Positions 34,289 through 41,755 of a stretch of DNA of 50,527 bases are shown piece after piece. The position numbers and the translations under genes are program-made. The notes beneath the pieces were generated by a model. That model had not been told where the DNA came from, did no database searches, and saw only the letters and a program-made list of their open reading frames with translations. Within the stretch, counting starts at the first letter, position 1; each line of letters opens with the position of its first letter. Source of the stretch: Verrucomicrobia bacterium ADurb.Bin122 (GTDB taxonomy: Bacteria > Verrucomicrobiota > Verrucomicrobiia > Opitutales > Opitutaceae); assembly GCA_002070825.1 (NCBI GenBank), contig MWDT01000002.1, positions 1 through 50,527 on the forward strand, given 5' to 3'.

Positions 34289-35683
34289 TCACTGAGGCGT
34301 CGCCGCGCTGCTGAGGCGGTAGTGCAGGGTGCGGCGGCTCAGGCCGAGCACGCGGGCGGCTTCGGCGCGGTGGCCGTCGAGTTTTTCGAGTGTGTGGCGG
34401 ATGAGCAGCGCTTCGACCTCGGCGGCGGTCATGCCGAAGTGGACGGCAAACATCGGCGCGGCCTCCGCGCGGCTTGCGCCGGCGGCCGTGGTGGCGTTTG
34501 CGGAGTTTGTCGGGATGGGCGGGGCGAGCTCGGGGCCGATCTCGGTGGCGTGCGTGGTGACGACGATCCGCTCGATCAGGTTGCGCAGTTGGCGGATGTT
34601 TCCCGGCCAGGGATGGCGGGCGAGCTGCGCGAGAAACTCGGGCGTGAAGTGCTTTTGCCGGCGGCTGTGGCGCGCGCAGAAGTGGGCGTTGAACGAGGCG
34701 ACGAGCGCGGGGATATCCTCGGCGCGTTTGCGCAGCGGCGGCAGGTCGATCTCGACGATGTTGAGCCGGTAGAGGAGGTCTTCGCGGAAGTGGCCTTCGT
34801 TGGCCCGGCGGGCGAGGTCGCGATTGGTGGCGGCCACGATGCGGACGTTGGCGGTGACGGCGTGCGGGCTGCCGAGCGGGCGAAACACGCCGTCTTCCAG
34901 CACGCGCAGCAGGTCGCCCTGGCCCTTGGGCGAGAGGTCGCCGATCTCGTCGAGGAAGAGGGTGCCGCCGGCGGCGATCTGGAATGCGCCAGGCCGGTCC
35001 TGCACCGCGCCGGTGAAGGCGCCCCGGACGTGTCCAAAAAGCTCCGACTCGATGAGGCTGTCGGCCAGGCCGGCGCAGTTGATGGCGATGAACGGCCCGG
35101 ATTGCCGGCGGCTGCGTGCGTGGATCGCGCGGGCGGCGAGTTCCTTGCCGGTGCCGCTTTCGCCGGTGACGAGCACCGGGACGTCGGTGGTGGCGACTTC
35201 GGCGAGCGTCTCGGTGATCTGGCGCATGCGCGGGCTGGAGCCGGCAAATACATCGGGGCTGGTGCGGCGTTTGAGGCTCTGGCGCAGCTTGGGATCTTCG
35301 GCGACGAGCGACTGGCGGTCGAGTGCCTGCTGGACGGCTTGGGTCAGCGCCGCGGCGTTGACCGGTTTGGGCAGGTATTCGCTGGCGCCTTGGTGGATTG
35401 CCTCGACGGCGGTTTCGATCGTGCCGCCGCGTCCGCAGAGGATGAACTCGGTGTCGCGCGAGAGCGTCTTGATCTGCCGCATGAAGGCGATGACGTCGAC
35501 CTGGCCGGCCTCGAAGCCCTTGACGACGAGGTTGACGGCTTCGGTCTGCACGAAGCGCTCGACATGGGCCGTCGTGCTGGCGCTCAAGACGCGGTACCCG
35601 ATGTCCTCCAAAATCTGTGCAAGCGAGGCGAGGTCGCTGGCGTTGCGGTCGAGGACGACGATGGTGATTTGGGCCGGATTCAC
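34289..35683 (-). CDS. Sigma-54-dependent transcriptional activator with degenerate receiver domain
   Basis: This NtrC-type activator has 464 residues from a GTG at 35683. An ATG at 35722 adds 13 residues but places the coding start over a set of GCGCAA repeats. The receiver-like domain (residues 1-120) keeps one acidic residue in VVLDRN and the Lys in LPKPV. At the phospho-acceptor site NLVVKGFEAG replaces the usual DLVLLDxxMP, so it should not accept phosphate by the normal route. The AAA+ domain is intact: Walker A GESGTGKE near residue 175, GAFTGA sigma-54 contact loop, LFLDEIGDL and REDLLYRLN with LPPLRKR. A Fis-type HTH ends it (AEAARVLGLSRRTLHYRL). No partner kinase is adjacent. Confidence 0.9.
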   Translation of the reverse strand: MNPAQITIVVLDRNASDLASLAQILEDIGYRVLSASTTAHVERFVQTEAVNLVVKGFEAGQVDVIAFMRQIKTLSRDTEFILCGRGGTIETAVEAIHQGASEYLPKPVNAAALTQAVQQALDRQSLVAEDPKLRQSLKRRTSPDVFAGSSPRMRQITETLAEVATTDVPVLVTGESGTGKELAARAIHARSRRQSGPFIAINCAGLADSLIESELFGHVRGAFTGAVQDRPGAFQIAAGGTLFLDEIGDLSPKGQGDLLRVLEDGVFRPLGSPHAVTANVRIVAATNRDLARRANEGHFREDLLYRLNIVEIDLPPLRKRAEDIPALVASFNAHFCARHSRRQKHFTPEFLAQLARHPWPGNIRQLRNLIERIVVTTHATEIGPELAPPIPTNSANATTAAGASRAEAAPMFAVHFGMTAAEVEALLIRHTLEKLDGHRAEAARVLGLSRRTLHYRLSSAATPQ

Positions 35684-35704
35684 GGAATGGTTAGAGCATA
35701 GTTT

Positions 35705-35733
35705 GCGCAATTGCTCGCGCAAAAACTGCGCAA
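35705..35733. promoter_or_regulatory. Three helically phased GCGCAA repeats at the activator start
   Basis: GCGCAA occurs at 35705-35710, 35717-35722 and 35728-35733, about one helical turn apart. The outer copies also form an inverted repeat (TTTGCGCA and TGCGCAAA on either strand). The position, just upstream of the GTG start of the sigma-54 activator, fits an autoregulatory or enhancer-type binding site. Confidence 0.45.
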
Positions 35734-36164
35734 ATTTAAGAAGTAGAGGGCGTCTTCATCCTGACTGAAATCGCCCTTGGTGTGTTATAAAATGATTTAT
35801 ATAAAATGGATGCGGATTTCTGATGTGGATTGGCAGCGCGGCTGCATAAAGAGGCGCCCCATGTTTCCGAGTCCACAGTCGCGCAGCCATGATGTGGCCC
35901 TCTTTACCAAGAGCGGCCGGTCGGTGCTCGGCGGATGGCTCGAGGGCATGGCCGTTGCTTTCTCCCTCCCCAAAGGAAGACACAACCGGAGCCGTTTGCT
36001 GCCGATCAGGTGGCGAACCGAGGCGAACGTGGCAGCTGGCGGCGTTTCATTTCCCCGTGAAACGTGTGCGGCGCGCGTGAGCCCGAGCGGAGTCGCGTAC
36101 TGAGTACGCGCTCGCGCATTTGCGAGGACGCCCGGCGGAGATTGCCGGCGGACTGCATGATTTC
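35734..36164. other. Intergenic region with AT-rich patch and hairpins upstream of DUF1275 gene
   Basis: No convincing gene is present. An AT-rich patch at about 35782-35810 may hold a promoter. Two short inverted repeats precede the DUF1275 gene: CGTTTCA/TGAAACG around 36044-36065, and CGCGTAC (36094-36100) with GTACGCG (36104-36110) around a TGA triloop. CCGGCGGA also occurs twice as a direct repeat between 36133 and 36153. The left part must carry the promoter for the minus-strand activator. Confidence 0.45.
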
Positions 36165-36917
36165 ATGACACCAAAATCGACGCCTCGTTGGGTTTTGATC
36201 GGAGGGTTTATCCTGGCGGTGATCGCCGGAGGTATCAATGCGGTCGGTCTGCTCAGTGTCCACCGGCAGGCGTTCAGTCATATGACGGGCAATGTCACGT
36301 GGGTGGGGCTCGATCTGGTCGGCGGCGACTTGGCTGCGGCGTGGCATGTACTCGCGGTGCTGCTCGCGTTTTTCGTCGGGTGCATGCTCAGCGGATTCAC
36401 GTTGCGCGAGACGAGTGCGAAATTGGGTCGCCGATACGGCATGGTGCTGGCTCTGGAGTCGGCGCTGCTGTTTGGTGCGACTTTCGCCATGCAGGGCGGG
36501 CTGGTTGCGGGAGAGTATCTGGCCGCGATGGCGTGCGGGCTTCAGAATGCGATGGTCACGAGCTACAGCGGGGCGTTGATCCGGACCACGCATGTGACGG
36601 GCATGCTGACGGATCTCGGGATCGCACTGGGCCACTGGATGCAGGGGCGCCCGGTGGACTGGCGGCGCGTGCAATTGTGCGTGATTTTGATGAGCGGATT
36701 TTTCGTCGGGTGCGTGCTCGGCGGTCTGGGCTTTCATTCGATGGGCTATGCGGCGTTGTTCTGGCCGGCGGGATTTGCGGGAATCACGGGCGTGGGTTAC
36801 GGCGTGTTGAAGCACCTGGACCGGCACAAGATGACCGCGCGGGTGACGCGCAAGCTGCGGCCGGCGGTGCCGCGGTTCGTTTTGAAAACGCTCACGCGGG
36901 TCGCTGCGGAGAAATAA
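36165..36917 (+). CDS. DUF1275 (YoaK-like) membrane protein
   Basis: This 250-residue inner-membrane protein has about six transmembrane segments. The first half opens with GGFILAVIAGGINAVGLL and HMTGNVTWVGLDL; the second half has a repeat-like THVTGMLTDLGIALG. The paired TGN/TGM motifs near residues 41 and 148 are typical of the YoaK/DUF1275 family, whose function is unknown and whose fold suggests a transporter. It ends in a basic tail (KMTARVTRKLRPAVPRF). The ATG at 36165 gives a short hydrophilic N-terminus before TM1. It is monocistronic and ends at a bidirectional terminator. Confidence 0.88.
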   Translation: MTPKSTPRWVLIGGFILAVIAGGINAVGLLSVHRQAFSHMTGNVTWVGLDLVGGDLAAAWHVLAVLLAFFVGCMLSGFTLRETSAKLGRRYGMVLALESALLFGATFAMQGGLVAGEYLAAMACGLQNAMVTSYSGALIRTTHVTGMLTDLGIALGHWMQGRPVDWRRVQLCVILMSGFFVGCVLGGLGFHSMGYAALFWPAGFAGITGVGYGVLKHLDRHKMTARVTRKLRPAVPRFVLKTLTRVAAEK

Positions 36918-36948
36918 AAAAGGCGCGACGGGGTATGTCGCGCCTTTC
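36916..36948. terminator. Bidirectional terminator between DUF1275 and LOG-fusion genes
   Basis: AGGCGCGAC (36921-36929) and GTCGCGCCT (36937-36945) form a 9-bp stem with a 7-nt loop. AAAAA precedes it and TTT follows, so it can act on transcripts from both convergent genes. Confidence 0.8.
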
Positions 36949-36966
36949 GTGGTGGGCTGACCGGGG

Positions 36967-38877
36967 TCAGAGCACCTGGAGTTTCTCGCGGTAGAAGGAG
37001 ACGACCTCGTCGGGGTCGTCGCTGAACAGGATGTAGTCCATGATCCATGCGGGGGCGCGCTTGGTCTGGATCATGTGGCGGATCTGTTTGCGGAGGTCGG
37101 CGAAGAAGCGTGAGTCGTAGAAGACGTAGGGCGTACGTGGGCGGATGCCGAGTTTGAGGTTGCACATCTCGATGCCGATTTCTTCGAGGGTGCCGACGCC
37201 GCCGACGTTGAAGATGCAGAAATCGGCCACTTCGAACCATTTTTGGCGGAAGTGTCGGGATGTTTCCTGGAAGGTGTTGAAGAAATCCACGCCGAGCTCG
37301 GGCGGCTGGGCTTCGAGTTCGAGGAAGCAGGCGCCAGTGATCGCGCCTTTTTCGCGGGCCTGATCCGTGGCCAGTCGCATGACGCCGCCGCCGCCGCCGG
37401 TGAGCACGCCGACGTTGGTGCCGATGAAGGCGGAGAGTTTGTCGATGAGTGTGGAGATGCGCCGGGTCTGCTCGTCGTCGAGGCCGACGGCGCTGCCGTA
37501 GAAGGCCAGGATGGTGGCCTCCTGGAAGCGTTTCACGAGCTCTTCGCGGATGAAGAAGCCGTGGCCTTTTTTGTAGGTGTGCAGATAGAGGTCCTTCATC
37601 TGCTCGTTGTACCAGTAAACCTGGATGCCGATGCCGTTGAAGGCATCGAGGCGGCCGTGCGCGGCGCTGGAGAGGAAGAACCCGTGCGTGCGGGAGGGCT
37701 TGCGGAAGACGATGCGGCGCAGCTTCAGTTTTTGGAGACGGGCGAGGAGCTCGATTTGCTCAAGCAGGTTGGGGAAGAAATCGACGACCAGCGTATCGGC
37801 TTCATCGGTGGCGCAGTCGAGGGCCTGGATCATCGTGCGGGCGCTGACGGGATAGGCGTCGGGCGTGGTCCGCCGGGCCTTGAGGTCGGCGAACTGGGCG
37901 GCGTTGAGCAGCATGCTCACGTTTTCCATGGTGGCGCTGCGGCCGCGCACGGAGATCTTGGTCTTGGGGCGCTCGGCGGTTTCCGGGGGCGGGTTTTTGT
38001 CCACGTGCTCGTAGAGGTCGCGCGCGGTGGCGTAGAGGCGGGTGCGGCGTTTCGCGAGGGACTTGCTGCCGGTGTCCTGGGGCGTGGGGGCACGGAAGAC
38101 CTCGACGGAGACCATCGGGTTGACCACGGGCTGGTCGCCCTGGTTGTAGATCTCCAGCATGATGTTCGTGCCAAAAGTCTTTACCGGGTCGAGGAGGACT
38201 GCGCTGGTGTGGATGCCGAAGTTTCCCTCGCCTTGGTTGAGCACGACGTAGTGCTCCTTGAGGAACATGGAGCAACTGGTGAGCAGGCCGGATCGCGGGC
38301 CGATGGACAGGGGGCTGAGGTCGTGGCGGAGCTGGACCTTGTCGAGGTAGGAGCGGCCGGCTTCGCCGTTGACGAGGCGCTCGAACCCGTCGCGCGGGAG
38401 CTTCGGGCTGATCGTGTAGTACACCTGATGCGGGGTGAGGAAGACTCGGCCCAGGCGGTCGATGCTGATCGTGTTGGGCAGCTTGATCTGGTTTTGCTTG
38501 AGAGCGTCCCAGATTTCGGTGGCGGAGAGTTTGGCGGAGGCGGGGGCGAGGTAAAGGCGACCGACGGGCACGCCCGGGCGCAGGAGTTTTTTCCAGAAGG
38601 GAGCGTTGGGGAACTTTTCGTCGAAGAGGAATGCGGTCGCTTCGATGACCAGCCGGCCCTTTTCGATGGTGGGCACGCCCACGCTCATCTCGATGCCGAT
38701 GCGTGCGAGCGTGCTGCGCTCCGTGAAGTGCAGGCGCGGCGCCTGCTCGCGCATGAACTCAAATTCGGCGGGGTGCCGCGGCCAGAAGGCCAGGGTGAGC
38801 GCCACGCTGCGCTCGTTCTGATTGCGCACGGCCAGCACTTGACCGTCCTGGCTCGTCCAAAATTGGTCGGGTGACAT
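36967..38877 (-). CDS. Large protein with C-terminal LOG-family (nucleotide phosphoribohydrolase-like) domain
   Basis: This protein has 636 residues. The last 190 resemble LOG-family enzymes: LAFYGSAVGLDDEQ, the loop VLTGGGGGVMRLATDQARE (LOG GGGxG(I/L)M) and IFNVGGVGTLEEIGIEM (LOG PGGxGTxEE, with P replaced by V). A basic segment before it (RHFRQKWFEVAD) may supply the catalytic Arg. LOG enzymes cleave nucleoside 5'-monophosphates to base and ribose-5-phosphate and are usually about 200 residues. The first 430 residues match nothing I recognise. They contain beta-rich segments, a possible second Rossmann-like part (ADTLVVDFFPNLLEQIELL), and no signal peptide. The start at 38877 (MSPDQFW) is chosen; 23 further upstream residues are not conserved-looking. 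It is divergent from the FKBP gene. Confidence 0.8.
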   Translation of the reverse strand: MSPDQFWTSQDGQVLAVRNQNERSVALTLAFWPRHPAEFEFMREQAPRLHFTERSTLARIGIEMSVGVPTIEKGRLVIEATAFLFDEKFPNAPFWKKLLRPGVPVGRLYLAPASAKLSATEIWDALKQNQIKLPNTISIDRLGRVFLTPHQVYYTISPKLPRDGFERLVNGEAGRSYLDKVQLRHDLSPLSIGPRSGLLTSCSMFLKEHYVVLNQGEGNFGIHTSAVLLDPVKTFGTNIMLEIYNQGDQPVVNPMVSVEVFRAPTPQDTGSKSLAKRRTRLYATARDLYEHVDKNPPPETAERPKTKISVRGRSATMENVSMLLNAAQFADLKARRTTPDAYPVSARTMIQALDCATDEADTLVVDFFPNLLEQIELLARLQKLKLRRIVFRKPSRTHGFFLSSAAHGRLDAFNGIGIQVYWYNEQMKDLYLHTYKKGHGFFIREELVKRFQEATILAFYGSAVGLDDEQTRRISTLIDKLSAFIGTNVGVLTGGGGGVMRLATDQAREKGAITGACFLELEAQPPELGVDFFNTFQETSRHFRQKWFEVADFCIFNVGGVGTLEEIGIEMCNLKLGIRPRTPYVFYDSRFFADLRKQIRHMIQTKRAPAWIMDYILFSDDPDEVVSFYREKLQVL

Positions 38878-39029
38878 GGTGCGCAGGATGGGATGCCCGG
38901 ATGGGGGATACAAGCGGGGAGTGGCGTCTCGGGGATTGCATTTCACAGGGGAGCCGGTCTAGTCAGCCCTTTCCGCGGAACCTCTTTGCCGGTGCCGCAC
39001 TCAAACCCTCACCCCCCTTCAATCATCGC

Positions 39030-39866
39030 ATGAAATTGCAACGCACCCTCACCCTCGGCGTCCTTGCGTTCGGCCTCGTGGCTGGCGCCAGCGCGCAGGA
39101 GATCAAAGTCAACGTCCCTGGCGACGCTTCGGCCGGCGCCAAGGCCACCGCCGCCGCTCCCGCAGCTGAGCCGTCCGCCCCGGCCTCGTTCACCGAGGCC
39201 CAGGTCATCGAGTCGCTTGGCTGGTACATGGGTGTGCAGAGCGGTCTGGCTTCCTATGAGTTTACGCCTGCCCAGCTCGCCTCCGTCGTGAAGGGCCTCG
39301 AACTCGCTGCGCAAGGCAAGGATGCTCCCTACGCCCTCGAGAAGATCGGTCCCGCGATCCAGGAATACGTGCAGGGCAAACAGCGCGCCTGGGTTGCCAA
39401 GCTCAAGAAGGAGAGCGAGACCGAGTCCGCTGCGCTCTTCACCAAGCTGAAGGAAAACAAGAACGTCACCGAGCTGCCGAGCGGCCTCTGCTATGAGGTG
39501 CTCAAGCAGGGTGAAGGCCCGGCTCCGAAGCTGACCGATACCGTCGTCGTCCACTACACGGGCACGCTGGTGAACGGCACGGTGTTCGACACCTCCCGCG
39601 AGGCCCGCGCCCCGGGTGTGCCGGCCGAGCCGGCTGAGTTTGTCCTCGGCGAGGTGATCCCCGGCTGGTCCGAAGGTCTCCAGCGCATCAGCAAGGGCGG
39701 CCACATGAAACTCTATATCCCGGCGAAACTCGCCTACGGCGATCGCGGCCAGCGCGGCATCCCTCCCGGCTCCGCGCTGATCTTCGACGTCGAGCTGCTC
39801 GATGTGAAGGCGACTCCGGCCCCCGAGGCGGCTCCCGCTCCTGCGGCCGCACCGGCTGCCAAGTAA
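39030..39866 (+). CDS. Secreted FKBP-type peptidyl-prolyl isomerase
   Basis: This 278-residue periplasmic folding catalyst has a signal peptide (LQRTLTLGVLAFGLVAGASA). An Ala/Pro-rich linker, a helical FKBP N-terminal dimerisation-type region (VIESLGWYMGVQSGLASYEF near residue 60) and the FKBP domain near residues 155-262 follow. That domain has VVVHYTGTLVNGTVFDTSRE, FVLGEVIPGWSEGLQ, and LYIPAKLAYGDRGQRG with IPPGSALIFDVELLDV. The layout matches FkpA/Mip proteins. It ends in an Ala/Pro tail. The ATG at 39030 opens the signal peptide. A strong terminator follows. Confidence 0.93.
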   Translation: MKLQRTLTLGVLAFGLVAGASAQEIKVNVPGDASAGAKATAAAPAAEPSAPASFTEAQVIESLGWYMGVQSGLASYEFTPAQLASVVKGLELAAQGKDAPYALEKIGPAIQEYVQGKQRAWVAKLKKESETESAALFTKLKENKNVTELPSGLCYEVLKQGEGPAPKLTDTVVVHYTGTLVNGTVFDTSREARAPGVPAEPAEFVLGEVIPGWSEGLQRISKGGHMKLYIPAKLAYGDRGQRGIPPGSALIFDVELLDVKATPAPEAAPAPAAAPAAK

Positions 39867-39898
39867 GGCCCGCGCTACGCTCCACGCATTTTCACGAA

Positions 39899-39927
39899 AC
39901 GCCCTCCGATTCGGAGGGCGTTTTTTT
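39899..39927 (+). terminator. Intrinsic terminator of the FKBP gene
   Basis: ACGCCCTCCG (39899-39908) and CGGAGGGCGT (39912-39921) form a perfect 10-bp stem with an ATT loop, followed by a run of Ts to 39927. Confidence 0.93.
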
Positions 39928-39996
39928 GTCGCGAGGCGGACGCTCTGATTTCGCGATTGGCAGGGCGGGGCACGCTGCGTTTGCTGCCCTCCGCCG

Positions 39997-40554
39997 ATGC
40001 GCACACCAAACGTCAATTTGTATCTCGTGGGCTTTATGGGCGTGGGCAAAACCACGGTGGGGCGCATCGTAGCCCAGCGCCTCGGCTACCGGCTGCTCGA
40101 CAGTGACCACGAGATCGAGCGGCTGACGGGCAAGAGCATCCCCGACATTTTTGCGCAGGACGGCGAGTCCACGTTCCGGCTGCGCGAGCGGGCGTTTATC
40201 GCGGAGGGGCACCCGACGGAGGGCTGTGTCGTCGCCTGTGGCGGTGGACTGATTGTCCAGCCGGGCATGCTGGAGCTGGTGCAGCAGCGTGGCGTGTTGA
40301 TCTGCCTCCACGCCTCCCTCGAAACGATTTTGCAACGCACGTCGGGCAGCCGGAGCCGTCCGCTGCTCAACGTCGAAGATCCGGCAGAGCGCATCCGCAC
40401 GTTGTTTGCCCAGCGCGAGCCGGTGTACCGGCGCGCAGGCACGATGATTCTGACCGACGGGCGTCCGCTGCTGGATGTGACCGCGCACGTGATGCGGGCC
40501 TATCGCCGGGAGGCGTTCGAATGGGAGCAGGCGCATCGCAAGCCGACGCTCTGA
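39997..40554 (+). CDS. aroK: Shikimate kinase
   Basis: This 185-residue enzyme phosphorylates shikimate in aromatic amino-acid synthesis. It has P-loop GFMGVGKTTVG at residue 12, the shikimate-binding DSDHEIE near residue 35, FRLRERAF with the binding Arg, CGGGLIVQ (Gly-rich) near residue 80, and the LID/ADP Arg segment RSRPLL. It ends inside the start of queG, with a 34-bp overlap, so the two are probably co-transcribed. It supplies the same pathway that trpE draws on 15 kb away. Confidence 0.94.
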   Translation: MRTPNVNLYLVGFMGVGKTTVGRIVAQRLGYRLLDSDHEIERLTGKSIPDIFAQDGESTFRLRERAFIAEGHPTEGCVVACGGGLIVQPGMLELVQQRGVLICLHASLETILQRTSGSRSRPLLNVEDPAERIRTLFAQREPVYRRAGTMILTDGRPLLDVTAHVMRAYRREAFEWEQAHRKPTL

Positions 40555-41687
40555 CCGGCGACGCCCGTGCGGCGGAGCTCCGGCGCCGGCTGCTGAAACT
40601 GGGCTTCGACACAGTCCGCTTTGCGGTGCCAGGCGAGCTGCCTGCGGCGGGCGCGCTTCGTGCCTGGCTGGCGCAGGGCATGCACGCTGATATGGCGTGG
40701 ATGGAGCGCTCGGCGGACAAACGGGCCGATCCTGCCGGAGTGTTGCCGGGCGTGCGCTCGGTCGTCGCGCTCGGGGTGAACTATTCTCCGCAGGAACCGC
40801 CAGTGCCCGGGCCCCGCTGGGCACGGTACGCCGGCTACGAGGACTACCACGATACGCTCAAGCCAGCCCTTGTCGCCGCCGGACGCGTGCTGGAGGCGTT
40901 GTACGGGGTGTCGTCGGAGGATTATCGTTATTATGTCGATGCGGGGCCCGTGCTCGAACGGGCGTGGCTCGAACGGGCTGGCACTGGGTTTATCGGCAAA
41001 AACGCGATGCTGATCTCGCCGGAGTGGGGCAACTGGCTGTTTCTCGCGGCGATTCTCACCCGGGTGGAGTTGCCGGCCGATCCGCCCCTGCGTGGGGCCA
41101 CGCGTGGCATCGGGGCTCTGTGCGGGCATTGCGACCGCTGCCAGACCGCCTGCCCGACCGGCGCACTCGTGCGGCCGGGCGTGATCGATGCACGGCGGTG
41201 CGTTTCCTATCTGACGATCGAGCACAGGGGGCCGATCCCGCGCGAGTGGCGTGCTGCCATCGGCGACAAAATTTACGGGTGCGACGACTGTGCTGCGGTC
41301 TGTCCCTGGAATCGTTTTTCCAAGCCTGCCCGCAGCCCGCTGCTCGTGGCGCGGCCGGAGTGTCTCCGCCTGCCGCTGGGCGAGATTCTGGCGCTGACGC
41401 CGGAGCGTTTCGCGGAGGTGTTCCGGCGCACGCCGGTGAAGCGCGTGAAGCTGGCCGGGCTGTTGCGCAACGCGTGTGTGGTGGCGGGCAACTCCGGCGA
41501 CGGCGTCTGGCTGGAGGCGCTGGTGAAGCTGGCCGGGCATGGCGAGCCGCTGGTGCGTGCGCATGCGGTGTGGGCGGTCTCGCGCCTCGTCGGCCGTGCG
41601 GAGGCGGGCGCACTGCTCCGTGGAGTCCGGGCGGTGGAGACCGACCCGCAGGTGCTGGCTGAGTATGCGGCCGAGGGGCTGGTGTAG
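40521..41687 (+). CDS. queG: Epoxyqueuosine reductase
   Basis: This 388-residue cobalamin- and iron-sulfur-dependent enzyme performs the last step of queuosine synthesis in tRNA, reducing epoxyqueuosine. Conserved parts are the ADMAWMERSADKRADP region near residue 57, VDAGPVLERAWLERAGTGFI, GKNAMLISPEWGNW, and two [4Fe-4S] sites (CGHCDRCQTACPTGAL near residue 200, then CDDCAAVCPWNRF near residue 253). A HEAT-repeat-like C-terminus follows (GEPLVRAHAVWAVSRLVG). Its start overlaps aroK by 34 bp. An internal start is possible but would remove little. Confidence 0.94.
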   Translation: MGAGASQADALTGDARAAELRRRLLKLGFDTVRFAVPGELPAAGALRAWLAQGMHADMAWMERSADKRADPAGVLPGVRSVVALGVNYSPQEPPVPGPRWARYAGYEDYHDTLKPALVAAGRVLEALYGVSSEDYRYYVDAGPVLERAWLERAGTGFIGKNAMLISPEWGNWLFLAAILTRVELPADPPLRGATRGIGALCGHCDRCQTACPTGALVRPGVIDARRCVSYLTIEHRGPIPREWRAAIGDKIYGCDDCAAVCPWNRFSKPARSPLLVARPECLRLPLGEILALTPERFAEVFRRTPVKRVKLAGLLRNACVVAGNSGDGVWLEALVKLAGHGEPLVRAHAVWAVSRLVGRAEAGALLRGVRAVETDPQVLAEYAAEGLV

Positions 41688-41702
41688 ACGGTTGCTGGCG
41701 AC

Positions 41703-41731
41703 AAAAAAGCCGGCCCTTGCGGGACCGGCTT
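41703..41731 (-). terminator. Intrinsic terminator of the permease-rnc-mfd-surA operon
   Basis: The arms around 41709-41716 and 41721-41731 (AAGCCGG... and ...CCGGCTT, with one bulge) form a hairpin. On the minus strand it is followed by TTTTTT, the AAAAAA at 41703-41708. It lies 25 bases past the SurA-like stop and faces the convergent queG. Confidence 0.8.
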
Positions 41732-41755
41732 GAAAGGCGAGGGCGTGGCGCGCGC

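Noticed and set aside
35691-35760. Sigma-54 promoter (-24/-12) for the activator gene
   Set aside because: The TTGCGCA...TTGC pattern lacks the essential GG at -24. The GCGCAA repeats explain the sequence better.
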